A stretch of 64,000 nucleotides of DNA, from NCBI GenBank assembly GCA_033763995.1, contig JANRJL010000062.1, forward strand, positions 50,118 to 114,117, written 5' to 3'. The position numbers and the translations under genes were made by a program. The notes under the pieces were generated by a model. That model saw only the letters and a program-made list of their open reading frames with translations, searched no databases and had not been told where the DNA came from. This document shows positions 52,783 to 61,030 of the stretch, piece by piece (positions within the stretch are counted from its first letter, which is position 1; each line of letters begins with the position of its first letter). The stretch is from GCA-2737725 sp033763995. GTDB taxonomy: Bacteria; Pseudomonadota; Alphaproteobacteria; Rhodospirillales; Rhodospirillaceae.

Positions 52783-54087
52783 TCAGTTCCGCGCGTCGGC
52801 GACTTTGGTGGGCGTGGCGGGCAGCACCGCGGTGTGAATGCGGCTCGACTGCTGCCAGGCGATCTGAAACTTGCCGTCGGCGCGCGTGGCCAGCACCGGG
52901 TTCTGGGCGTTGTCCTCGCCCGTGGTCAGCTCGGCGATGTCGCCCACGGGCCGGCCGGTCAGATCGTACATGCGGTAGAACACGCGGCGCGGGCCCGTGG
53001 TCTTGCCGTGCCAGGCCAGCGCCACGAACCTGTCGTTGACCGCGATGGAGGGCGCGTCGGAGACGATGGCCTCGGGATGCGCGGCCACCGCCGGGCCGAA
53101 ACTCTTGGCGCCGTCGGTGGAGACCGAGAAGAACACGCCGGGTTTTTCCTCGCCGCCGTTATAGACGGCCGCGAACACGGTCTCGCCGCGCAACGCCATC
53201 ACGGTGGGCTTCAAGGGGCAGGCCGCGATTTGCCACGGCGCGCCGCCGGTGCCGACGGGCGCGCTCACGGCGCCGGTCTTGGCGTCGATGCGCGCGACCG
53301 AGCCCTGGCGGATGTTGTCGCCGGTGATGTAGCGCGCGCTCACGAGAATGTTCGACTGCGCATCGGCGACGGCCATGAACTGGCAGCAGGGGCACACCGC
53401 CGAGCCGAACAATTCGCGGTCGGGCGAGAACGTTTTGCCGTCGTCGCGGGACGCGGCGGCATACATCGCGCCGGTGTCGGTTTCGGTTTTCATGTGCCGG
53501 GTGTCGATCCACATCACGTGCACGCTGCCGTTGGGCGCCGCCGCGATGGTCCCGAACGCCGCCGCGCTGGCAAACCCGCCGTGGATCATGTGACTGAGAT
53601 CGGACTCCGTCAGCGTCGAGAGCCGGCGCGGCGCCTCGAAGCCGGCCGCGCCGTCGGTGGAGCGCGTGTAGTGCGTCGTCAGCACGGGCTTGGCGATTGC
53701 CGGGTTCATCTCGTTGGCGGTATAGGCGACGTGCCAGGTGCCCGAGGCCGCGCCGACAATGCGCGGACGGCTGACGGTCTGGCCCCACACCACGCCCGCG
53801 TCATGGTTGACCTTGGTGGGCGCCGCGAAGGTCGCGCCGCCGTCGCGAGAGACCGCGACATACAAATCCGTGTAGGACAAATGGTTGTCGTGGGTGCCGG
53901 CGCCCTCTTTCGCCCGCTGGTCCTCGGGCGCGCGATCCACCCACAGCAGCGCGATTTCGCCCTTGGCGTTCACCGCCAGATCGGGCGCGACGGCCACATG
54001 GCCCGGCGGACTGATCGTTTCGGCGATAGCTGCATGCACTCCGATGCAGAACGCAAAGATGGCCAACGACAGTTTCTTCAGCAGCAT
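52783..54087 (-). CDS. Secreted BNR-repeat/sialidase-like beta-propeller protein with CPCC motif
   Basis: ATG 54087 has GGGGAG just upstream; 434 residues with signal peptide (LLKKLSLAIFAFCIGVHAAIA). Several Asp-box-like units (VSRDGGATFAAP, STDGAAGFEAP, SRDDGKTFSP, STDGAKSFGP) mark a sialidase-type propeller, but the catalytic Arg triad of true sialidases is not apparent. C232-P-C-C235 in SAVCPCCQF suggests metal binding or a redox-active disulfide. The coupled thioredoxin gene supports a maturation link. Function unknown. Confidence 0.75.
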   Translation of the reverse strand: MLLKKLSLAIFAFCIGVHAAIAETISPPGHVAVAPDLAVNAKGEIALLWVDRAPEDQRAKEGAGTHDNHLSYTDLYVAVSRDGGATFAAPTKVNHDAGVVWGQTVSRPRIVGAASGTWHVAYTANEMNPAIAKPVLTTHYTRSTDGAAGFEAPRRLSTLTESDLSHMIHGGFASAAAFGTIAAAPNGSVHVMWIDTRHMKTETDTGAMYAAASRDDGKTFSPDRELFGSAVCPCCQFMAVADAQSNILVSARYITGDNIRQGSVARIDAKTGAVSAPVGTGGAPWQIAACPLKPTVMALRGETVFAAVYNGGEEKPGVFFSVSTDGAKSFGPAVAAHPEAIVSDAPSIAVNDRFVALAWHGKTTGPRRVFYRMYDLTGRPVGDIAELTTGEDNAQNPVLATRADGKFQIAWQQSSRIHTAVLPATPTKVADARN

Positions 54088-54184
54088 CGCGCTCTCCCCA
54101 CTGGTCAATCACGCCCGACGGCGACGGCAGAATAAGGCCGCGCTCGCCCCCTCGGCAAGGCAGATGCGGCCATGATTTCGCGGG

Positions 54185-55720
54185 TCATTTCACGGGCTTG
54201 AAGCCCGTGCGCCGGACCATGGCCCAATCGCGCCGGCCGCGGATGAATTGCCACCAGCCCTGCACGCGCCAGACGTTGTTGAGCTGGCGGTACCCGAAGT
54301 TTTCGAGGATCGCGGCCAACAGCAAGATGAGCAGATAGGACGCTTGGGGATAACGGCGAAGCTCGAGCTCTTCGAGCACCAACGAGCCGACGCTGATAAA
54401 CACGCCGAAGGTGAACGTCAGCGCCAGATAGGCCATGAAGAAATCCTGGCTGAAGATCCCGAGCATGTAGAGCATCGGCATGAAGAGGTAGCCCAACGCC
54501 TCGAGCGGCGGGCCGAGCACGTCGGTGATCAGGATGTTGGCATAGCCGAAGGTCCCGGCGAGGCCATATTGCCCCTTGCCGAACATGGCGCGGTGCTTGA
54601 GGAACGTTTCGAGCGAGCCGCGCTGCCAGCGCTTGCGCTGTCCGGCGAGGCTTTTGAGATCGCGCGGGGCCTCGGTCCAGCACACCGGCTCGGGCACGAA
54701 ACTCATTTCGTCCTCGCGCCCGCGCTCGGCCAGGAAGCGGTGAATCTTGACGATCAGTTCCATGTCCTCGCCGACGGTGTTGAGGCTGTAACCGCCGACA
54801 TCGAGCACGACCGTGCGCTTGAAAATGCCGAAGGCGCCCGAGATCAGCATCATCGCGCCGATCTCGCTCCAGGCCAGCCGCGCGATCAGGAACGCGCGGA
54901 TGTACTCGACGATCTGGAACAGGCTGAGCAGATCCTTGGGCAGCTTGATCTTGGTCACCCGGCCGCGCTTGACCTCGCAGCCGTTGACGACCCGGATCGA
55001 ACCGCCCACGGCGACGACCTTGTCGTAACGCTCGATGAAGGGCTGCACCGCGCGCAGCAGGGAGTCGGCTTCAAGAAGGGAATCGGCGTCGACCGCGCAC
55101 ACCAGCGGGCAGCGCGCGACGTCGATGCCGGCATTGAGCGCATCGGCCTTGCCGCCGTTGGCCTTGTCGACCACCAGCAGACGAGGGTAATCGGCGCAAG
55201 CATAGAGACCACGAATTTCCTGGTGCGGCAGCGCTGCCTTGTACGCACGGCTGACTTTCTTCAGTTGGAAAACCTCGATCAGCGTGGCGAGCGTGCGGTC
55301 GGTCGAGCCGTCGTTGACGACGACCACCTCGTATTCCGGGTAGGTCAAGGCCAGCATCGAGCGCACGCTGGCCTCGATGGTGCGCTCCTCGCAATAGGCC
55401 GGAACGATGACCGAGACAGGCACGGTGGAGGATTGAAAACGCCACCACGCCGACAACGGCGTGCGCGCGGCCTTGCGGCGGCGCAGCGCGCGGTAGGCGA
55501 CCAGCAGTTGCAGCACGTACAGCACGTTGAGCACCACGCCGATGACGAAAATGGTCCAGCCGATGGCGATGGCGGCCACCACCAACCCCTCGCCCAGGGT
55601 GTAGCTGAAGGGATCAAGGGCCTCGGGCAGGATGGCATCGAGCCATTGCTGCATCTTGGTGCCCGCCGTCGCCAGCGCGGTGTCGGGTTCGAACGGAGCG
55701 AAGGCGGGCTGCGCGTTCAT
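54185..55720 (-). CDS. Family 2 processive glycosyltransferase (polysaccharide synthase-like)
   Basis: ATG 55720 overlaps the HEAT gene stop (ATGA); the open frame continues upstream but is shadow. 511 residues. An N-terminal hydrophobic segment (~44-74), a cytoplasmic GT2 domain with VNDGSTDRT (~136-143), D211-A-D213, G318-E-D and Q361-R-K-R-W365 (D,D,D,QxxRW of processive synthases), then three or four C-terminal hydrophobic segments. Resembles IcaA/PgaC and other beta-glycan synthases; no c-di-GMP PilZ domain is seen. The sugar is unknown. Confidence 0.88.
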   Translation of the reverse strand: MNAQPAFAPFEPDTALATAGTKMQQWLDAILPEALDPFSYTLGEGLVVAAIAIGWTIFVIGVVLNVLYVLQLLVAYRALRRRKAARTPLSAWWRFQSSTVPVSVIVPAYCEERTIEASVRSMLALTYPEYEVVVVNDGSTDRTLATLIEVFQLKKVSRAYKAALPHQEIRGLYACADYPRLLVVDKANGGKADALNAGIDVARCPLVCAVDADSLLEADSLLRAVQPFIERYDKVVAVGGSIRVVNGCEVKRGRVTKIKLPKDLLSLFQIVEYIRAFLIARLAWSEIGAMMLISGAFGIFKRTVVLDVGGYSLNTVGEDMELIVKIHRFLAERGREDEMSFVPEPVCWTEAPRDLKSLAGQRKRWQRGSLETFLKHRAMFGKGQYGLAGTFGYANILITDVLGPPLEALGYLFMPMLYMLGIFSQDFFMAYLALTFTFGVFISVGSLVLEELELRRYPQASYLLILLLAAILENFGYRQLNNVWRVQGWWQFIRGRRDWAMVRRTGFKPVK

Positions 55721-56760
55721 GCGTGCCGTTCCGCAAGCGCGATGTCGGCCAAGGCCGCCACCGGCGAATTGAACGGCAACTGGCGCAGTTCCTGTTCGCC
55801 TTGGGGCCCGAGCTTCACCAAGGACTGCGCGGACCTGAGTTGGACCCACCACGACTCCGAGCCCAGCAACTCCACCAGCGCGGGGATCGCTTGGGCGAGT
55901 TTCATGCGCCCCACGGCGATGGCCGCTTGGACCTGAACCTCCCAGGCCGTGTCGCCGAGGGCCGCCAGCACGGCGTCGACCGCTTCCGGATTGCGGCCAA
56001 GCCCGAGGGCGCGGACCGCCGCGGCGCGCACGTCCTTCGAGGCATGGCGTGTCGCCGCGCCGATCAGGGCCCACAGCACGTCGGGATGCGTGTCGGTGCC
56101 GACGGCATCGGCGACGACCAGCGCGACCTCGTCGTCCTCGCCCTCGAGCGCGGCGATGATGCTCATCCAGCCGCTGGGCGCGATGCCGCGGATCAAGTCG
56201 CGAAGCCCGCGGTGATGCAGCATGCCGCGTTCCTTCAGCGGGCCGATCACCTCGGCGATGTCGAGCGGTTGGCCCGCCAGCAGCAACGAGTTGGCGGCCG
56301 CCATGACCACGTCCGTCTCCGGGTCGGTCAGCGCCGCCCGCAACGCCCGATGCACCGCCGGATTCTTCGACCAGAACAATCGCGCCGCGATCTTGGCGCG
56401 GTTGCCGGGCGAGCCGTGCTTGAGCTCCTTGACCATGCGGTCGATGACGATCACGCGGTTCAGCAGATCGATCACGCGTTCGCGAACCTCGCCGGTGACG
56501 TTCTGAAGAATGCGCGTCGCCACGCCGAGCAGCAGCCGTTGGTCGACGGCGCCGCGACGCGCCGACAGCGCCGTTTCGGCCGCCGGGTTCTCGATGAAAG
56601 CGATCAACGCCGCGGTGATGATCTCGCGCCGCGCCGCCAGCTTGGCCTCGGCGCGCTGAATGAAAAGACGGCGCACCCACAGCGCCAGGCAGAGAGTGAT
56701 GCTGAGCGCCGAGAGGACCAGCGAGCCGTACCAGATAATGTCGAGCAGCGACATGCGCAT
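55717..56760 (-). CDS. Membrane-anchored HEAT-repeat protein
   Basis: 347 residues. An N-terminal transmembrane segment (LLDIIWYGSLVLSALSITLCLALWV) is followed by a helical repeat domain with HEAT/PBS-lyase-like units (LRAALTDPETDVVMAAANSLL, LIGAATRHASKDVRAAAVRALG, VLAALGDTAWEVQVQAAIAVG, LVELLGSESWWVQLRSAQSLV). Probably a scaffold at the inner membrane. It is coupled to the GT2 gene by a 4-nt overlap and starts 1 nt after the barrel-gene stop, so it likely bridges synthase and export parts. Confidence 0.8.
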   Translation of the reverse strand: MRMSLLDIIWYGSLVLSALSITLCLALWVRRLFIQRAEAKLAARREIITAALIAFIENPAAETALSARRGAVDQRLLLGVATRILQNVTGEVRERVIDLLNRVIVIDRMVKELKHGSPGNRAKIAARLFWSKNPAVHRALRAALTDPETDVVMAAANSLLLAGQPLDIAEVIGPLKERGMLHHRGLRDLIRGIAPSGWMSIIAALEGEDDEVALVVADAVGTDTHPDVLWALIGAATRHASKDVRAAAVRALGLGRNPEAVDAVLAALGDTAWEVQVQAAIAVGRMKLAQAIPALVELLGSESWWVQLRSAQSLVKLGPQGEQELRQLPFNSPVAALADIALAERHA

Positions 56761-56761
56761 C

Positions 56762-58093
56762 CTAGAAAGCGAGCGTGAATCCCGACGTCACTTCGACGCG
56801 CCGGTAACTGCCCTCGCGCGTCTCGCGGACAATGTCCACGCGCCACCGAATCGTGTCGGTGAGATCGACCAGCACCGCCCCGCTCAGCGCCTTCGTATCG
56901 CGCACCAGGCCGCGGTCAGCCTCCGGCGCGACGCCGTAGCCGGCTTGCAGCGCGACCCGATCCCCCGCTTGGATCGACACGCGCGCGGCCCAACCCGAGA
57001 GATGATCGTCATTGGCGTCGAAGGTGTTGATCCACCGCAAATTCACGCCGATGCGCCCGTCCGCGAACGTCTGATCCAGACCGGGCGACACCGTGTGGAT
57101 GGTGCCGACCGGGTAATGCCGCAACTGGCCGTCGAGCGTGAACCGCGTCGCGCCCCACGCATCGTCCCCGTCTCTCACGGTGGCCGCGAGGGTGCCGTTC
57201 AACTGGTACTCCGGCAACACGTCGTCAGCAGGCGTCACGCCGCCTTCAAGGGTGACATCCCAGGCCCCTGCCCGCGTCGCGAACCCCGCGCGCAGCATGG
57301 CGTCGTTCAATCTGAATCGCCGTGCGTAATCGACCCCGGCGAAGGCGCGCGTGCGCGCCGAGAGCAGTCGTTCCAGCGTCACTCCCGCCGCCGTCCAATC
57401 GGGTGCCGTGCTGCGCGAGAGCCAACTTTTCCCGCCCACGACGGTCAAACGCCAGGGATTGGCGTCGGGTTTCTCCTCGCGCGCGAGCCGGCTGTTCACG
57501 TCGGCCGAGGCCGGGTCCAACACCGCCGCGCGGCGGAAGAACTCCATCGCCTCGGCCTCGCGGCCTTGGGCGCGCGCCACGTCACCGAAGCCGAGCAGCA
57601 GGTCGATATCGGCCGGTCCCAACGCTTGCGCGCGGTCGAAGGCCTCCCGGGCGCGGCCGTATTGTCCCTGGTAGAAGGCGATGCGGCCTTTCAGGGTCCA
57701 GGCGTCTTGGCGATTGGGCGCTGTTGCCAGCACCGCATCGACGCCGCGCTCGGCAACAGCGAACCGCGAAGCCCAGGCATTGACGCGCGCGACCGAGAGC
57801 GCGATGTCGGTATCCTGCGGTGCTAATTGCACCGCCTCGGCCAGCGCCGCCAGCGCTTCGTCGTACCGGCCTTGGAAACCCAGCACGAGCCCCAGCATGT
57901 GCCGGCCCTCGGCGCGACGCGGCTCCAGACGGATCGCCTCGCGAAAGGAGGCTTCCGCCGCGGCAAAGTCGTTGGCCTTGCGCGCTTCAAGCCCGCGCGC
58001 CATGGCGGCATCGCCCGGCGATTGGGCGCGCGCGGCGGCCGCTGTCATGGCGATGACGATGGCCACGATGGAAAGTCCAAGCGAGAGTCTCAT
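56762..58093 (-). CDS. TPR plus YaiO-like outer-membrane beta-barrel protein
   Basis: 443 residues with signal peptide (SLGLSIVAIVIAMTAAAARAQ). Residues ~28-205 are TPR units (GLEARKANDFAAAEASFREAIRLEP, GLVLGFQGRYDEALAALAEAVQLAP, GRIAFYQGQYGRAREAFDRAQALGP, GDVARAQGREAEAMEFFRRAAVLDP). Residues ~210-443 are amphipathic strands ending VEVTSGFTLAF. This TPR-then-barrel plan is that of YaiO and, in outline, of polysaccharide exporters such as PgaA/BcsC. It overlaps the response-regulator stop by 4 nt. Confidence 0.8.
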   Translation of the reverse strand: MRLSLGLSIVAIVIAMTAAAARAQSPGDAAMARGLEARKANDFAAAEASFREAIRLEPRRAEGRHMLGLVLGFQGRYDEALAALAEAVQLAPQDTDIALSVARVNAWASRFAVAERGVDAVLATAPNRQDAWTLKGRIAFYQGQYGRAREAFDRAQALGPADIDLLLGFGDVARAQGREAEAMEFFRRAAVLDPASADVNSRLAREEKPDANPWRLTVVGGKSWLSRSTAPDWTAAGVTLERLLSARTRAFAGVDYARRFRLNDAMLRAGFATRAGAWDVTLEGGVTPADDVLPEYQLNGTLAATVRDGDDAWGATRFTLDGQLRHYPVGTIHTVSPGLDQTFADGRIGVNLRWINTFDANDDHLSGWAARVSIQAGDRVALQAGYGVAPEADRGLVRDTKALSGAVLVDLTDTIRWRVDIVRETREGSYRRVEVTSGFTLAF

Positions 58094-58554
58094 GGCGTGC
58101 CTCGATCCTGGGCGGTCGCGCGTTGGCTGGCGACGGCGCGCTTGGCGCGCGTGACAAGGTCTTCAAATCGGAAGGGCTTGCGCAAGAAATCCACGGCGCC
58201 GAAATCGAAGGCTTGCACCTGGTCGCGCTCGCTGCCCCGCGCCGACAGCATGATGACGGGAATATCTTTGTACCAGGCATGATCCTTCAACATGCGCAGC
58301 AAGTCGAAGCCGCTCATGCCGGGAATCATGATGTCGAGCAAGATCAGGTCGGGACGTTTCAGTTCGATCGCCTGCGTCAGTTCGTCGCCGTCGGCCACCG
58401 CGACGACGCTGAAGCCCGCCTTCTGCAGCAGCCGTTGGCACAGTTCGGCCAGAACGTTGTCGTCCTCGGCCAAGATCACATGCGGCGGGTTGGCGGTCGC
58501 GGGCGGCGCGATCGAGGGGTCCAAATCTAGCCCCCCGTCTCGGCGTCGATCCAC
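58090..58554 (-). CDS. Single-domain response regulator
   Basis: 154 residues from a GTG at 58554 that overlaps cutA by 28 nt; a TTG at 58524, after a G-run, is an alternative start. Receiver domain: acidic pair in VILAEDDNV, phospho-acceptor Asp in LILLDIMIPGMSGFDLL, Thr/Ser in IMLSARGSE and Lys in FLRKPF. No output domain. It heads the barrel-HEAT-GT2 operon, so it may act by protein contact on the synthase. No kinase gene is adjacent. Confidence 0.88.
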   Translation of the reverse strand: MDRRRDGGLDLDPSIAPPATANPPHVILAEDDNVLAELCQRLLQKAGFSVVAVADGDELTQAIELKRPDLILLDIMIPGMSGFDLLRMLKDHAWYKDIPVIMLSARGSERDQVQAFDFGAVDFLRKPFRFEDLVTRAKRAVASQRATAQDRGTP

Positions 58555-58859
58555 TCGAGGTACGGCCCATAGCCGTTCACCATGGGGTAGGCCACGATGC
58601 AGGGCACGTCATAGCTGTGCATGGACTTCACCTTGGCGCGAACCTCGTCGAAAAGTTCGGCCCGGGTCTTGGCGATCAGCACCGTTTCGTCGGCTTTTTC
58701 CACCTGGCCCTGCCACCGGTAGATCGACCGAATGGGGCCTAACACATTGACGCAGGCCGCTAACCTGTCCTGGACCAGGGCCTCGGCGATGGCCTCGGCC
58801 TCGCCCCGGTTGGACGTGGTGACGTAAACCATGATGGTGTTCAAATCGGCGTTGTTCAT
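58527..58859 (-). CDS. cutA: Divalent-cation tolerance protein CutA
   Basis: 110 residues: MVYVTTSNRGEAEAIAEALVQDRLAACVNVLGPIRSIYRWQGQVEKADETVLIAKT and VKSMHSYDVPCIVAYPMVNGYGPYLEWI are the CutA1 core (ferredoxin-like trimer with WxG and SYxVPC motifs). Linked genetically to copper tolerance, with PII-like architecture. It overlaps the response regulator frame by 28 nt. Confidence 0.95.
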   Translation of the reverse strand: MNNADLNTIMVYVTTSNRGEAEAIAEALVQDRLAACVNVLGPIRSIYRWQGQVEKADETVLIAKTRAELFDEVRAKVKSMHSYDVPCIVAYPMVNGYGPYLEWIDAETGG

Positions 58860-58966
58860 TTGCCGTCAACCCCTTGCTGCCATAAACTTCTAGCATAAAC
58901 ACATGACCGCATCGCGAGGATGATCGCATCCCGACGGCGCGGCTGGGATAGGGCCTAGAGACCGAC

Positions 58967-59233
58967 ATGGACGGCGGCGCGGACAGGACGGGCAAACCGT
59001 CGGCGGCTCAGCGCAAGTGGCTGGAGCGCGGGCTCACGCAGCCCGGCGGCAAGTTGCCGTTGTTCGACGCCGACGGCCGCAAGGTCAACCCCGCCGTCAT
59101 CAAGAAGTGCCTGGAATTGGGTTGGGCCGAACCCTGGTTCGCCAACCACATGAAGCCCGACTGGCTGGTGTGCAAGCTCACCAAATCCGGCCGCGCCATG
59201 CTGGCGGCGACCGACCATCAAGACGCGGCGTGA
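58967..59233 (+). CDS. Small conserved hypothetical protein
   Basis: 88 residues, soluble and basic. Pattern QRKWLERGLTQPGGKLPLFDADGRKVNPAVIKKCLELGWAEPWFANHMKPDWLVCKLTKSGRAML suggests a compact winged-helix-like fold (helix, GGKLPLFD turn, helix, then a C-terminal strand pair). I believe similar proteins occur in related alphaproteobacteria, but I cannot name a family. Divergent from cutA. No operon partner. Confidence 0.65.
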   Translation: MDGGADRTGKPSAAQRKWLERGLTQPGGKLPLFDADGRKVNPAVIKKCLELGWAEPWFANHMKPDWLVCKLTKSGRAMLAATDHQDAA

Positions 59234-59300
59234 ATGCAAACGCGGAAGTCATTCCTGCGAACGCAGGCGCACAACATCACATCTATCGGAAAACGTTTCT

Positions 59301-59810
59301 CTACGCCTTGAGTTCCAAGGTTTCCCCGGGTTTGGCGAGATTTCCCGCCACCGAGAAAAAGCGCTCGGCGTACTTGGACGCGGCCTGAACGAATTCCTGC
59401 GTCGTCGGTGAAAACAGGGTCACGTCGGGGCCGGTTTCGCTCAGCCCCTTCACCGCCGCGTTCAATTGGGTGCGCACTTCGGCATAGAGGTCCGCGCCGT
59501 CGGCGGCGCTGATATCCGCCGGGCCTTGCTGAGGCAATTTCTCCGGGCGAACAAATTCGACGACATTGGCCGCCTTGTCGCTCGTCGCCGTGAAGCGCTG
59601 CGATGAATTCAGTCCGGCGTCGGCAGAGGTCGCGGCATCAAGGGCCGCGCGAAACTCCGTGCCCTTGTCCTTGTTGGGATTTTGTTGACGGCCTTGCTGA
59701 CCGGAACGTTGACGTTCGACGTTGGGCTGGATCGGCGTCGGGCGCGGCTGCGCCACGCCGGGCGCCGGCGGCGACGTCGCGATCGAAACGGAGTCGAAGC
59801 CGACGATCAT
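59301..59810 (-). CDS. Hypothetical protein
   Basis: ATG 59810 is preferred over a TTG 12 nt upstream; 169 residues. The first ~60 residues are Pro/Gln/Arg-rich and probably disordered (PPAPGVAQPRPTPIQPNVERQRSGQ). The second half is helical (DLYAEVRTQLNAAVKGLSET, EFVQAASKYAERFFSVAGNLA). No signal or membrane segment. I do not recognise it. Disordered-then-helical layouts occur in flagellar accessory proteins, but nothing nearby supports that. Confidence 0.55.
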   Translation of the reverse strand: MIVGFDSVSIATSPPAPGVAQPRPTPIQPNVERQRSGQQGRQQNPNKDKGTEFRAALDAATSADAGLNSSQRFTATSDKAANVVEFVRPEKLPQQGPADISAADGADLYAEVRTQLNAAVKGLSETGPDVTLFSPTTQEFVQAASKYAERFFSVAGNLAKPGETLELKA

Positions 59811-59957
59811 CTCAATCCCCAAACCCCACTCGGAGCATGTCCCCGAGTCTTAAGTGTTTATAAAGGATTCGCGTAATAGCTGCAATGAAACGCGCGTCGC
59901 CAAATGCCGAGACGGCACTTGAGCAACGCTGCTCAAAACTCTGATTTTAAGAAGAAA

Positions 59958-60035
<78 letters not shown>

Positions 60036-60117
60036 CCGCGGCGATAAAAAACCGTGCGATGGAGTGCACGGTTGGGAAGCGGCGGGACTATAGCGAAAGC
60101 GAAGGCTGTGGAAAGAC

Positions 60118-60546
60118 CTATTTTGCCACCGCCAGGGCCGCCCGCAGGTCGTCACGCAAGGCGGTCAGTTCCGCCAAAACGCGCTCGAGGTCGGTGCGGT
60201 CGAGGCCGATTCCGTCCACCGCAGGTGTCGCCGCAGGCGGAACCTCGGTTTCATGCACGGTGTCGCTGGCGCCGTCACGCAACAGTTTCTGCACGCCCTT
60301 GATGGTCAGCCCGTCCGTATAGAGCAGCGATTGAATGCGCTTGAGCAACGCCACGTCGTCGGGGCGATAATAACGCCGCCCGCCGCCGCGTTTGAGCGGC
60401 TTGATCTGCGTGAAGCGCGTTTCCCAAAAGCGCAAGACGTGTTGCGGCACGCCCAATTCCTCGGACACCTCGCTGATGGTGCGAAAGGCCCCGCCGGATT
60501 TCTCGGCGCGGTCGTCGAACTTGGGCGAGTCGGTGGGCTCGGGCAC
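60118..60546 (-). CDS. MerR-family transcriptional regulator
   Basis: 142 residues from GTG 60546, 15 nt after ihfA. Winged-helix HTH at ~20-90: FRTISEVSEELGVPQHVLRFWETRFTQIKPLKRGGGRRYYRPDDVALLKRIQSLLYTDGLTIKGVQKLL. The C-terminal ~50 residues end in a helix and have no metal-binding cysteines, so an effector is not evident. A MerR-like gene after ihfA is a stable arrangement in alphaproteobacteria. Confidence 0.92.
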   Translation of the reverse strand: MPEPTDSPKFDDRAEKSGGAFRTISEVSEELGVPQHVLRFWETRFTQIKPLKRGGGRRYYRPDDVALLKRIQSLLYTDGLTIKGVQKLLRDGASDTVHETEVPPAATPAVDGIGLDRTDLERVLAELTALRDDLRAALAVAK

Positions 60547-60561
60547 GGGCGCCGGGCGTGG

Positions 60562-60894
60562 TTAGGCCTTGGCCGGAGCCGCCGCCGGCGTGCTGCGGCT
60601 GGCAAACCCCTGGCGGATGCGGGCTTTCAGGAGCTGCGAGGGCCGGAACACCAGCACCTTGCGCGGCAGGATCGGCACTTCGTCGCCGGTCTTGGGATTG
60701 CGGCCGATGCGTTGGCCTTTTTGGCGCACGGAGAAACTGCCGAAGGAGGAAATTTTCACCGTTTCGTTTTTCAGCAACGCCTGGGTGATTTCGTTGAGCA
60801 CCAACTCAAGCAAGTCGGAGGACTCGTTGCGAGACAAGCCGACCTCTTGGTAGATCGCTTCGGCCAGCTGCGCGCGTGTAATGGTTTCGCCCAT
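60562..60894 (-). CDS. ihfA: Integration host factor alpha subunit
   Basis: 110 residues: MGETITRAQLAEAIYQEVGLSRNESSDLLELVLNEI, SSFGSFSVRQKGQRIGRNPKTGDEVPILPRKVLVFRPSQLLKARI. The DNA-intercalating Pro in RNPKTG and the HU/IHF length are intact; the alpha-type N-terminus separates it from HU. GGGGAG lies upstream of the start. It bends DNA and would assist NtrC-sigma-54 promoters. Confidence 0.95.
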   Translation of the reverse strand: MGETITRAQLAEAIYQEVGLSRNESSDLLELVLNEITQALLKNETVKISSFGSFSVRQKGQRIGRNPKTGDEVPILPRKVLVFRPSQLLKARIRQGFASRSTPAAAPAKA

Positions 60895-61030
60895 CGTCGC
60901 GCTCCCCTTGATCGCGTGGACAGTGAAAAACGTTATCCGCCGCGGCCCGGGCCGTCAATATATTATTCTGCTATTGCAAGGCTTTAGCGGCCATCCCCCG
61001 GGGCGGGCCGGCGCGCACTTAGCGGCCGGG

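Noticed and set aside
52783..54087. Calling the BNR protein a sialidase
   Set aside because: Asp-box repeats are present, but the Arg triad and Tyr/Glu nucleophile of sialidases were not found.
54185..56680. GT2 gene extended to 831 codons
   Set aside because: The N-terminal 320 codons overlap the HEAT gene in another frame; the ATGA overlap at 55717-55720 gives the real start.
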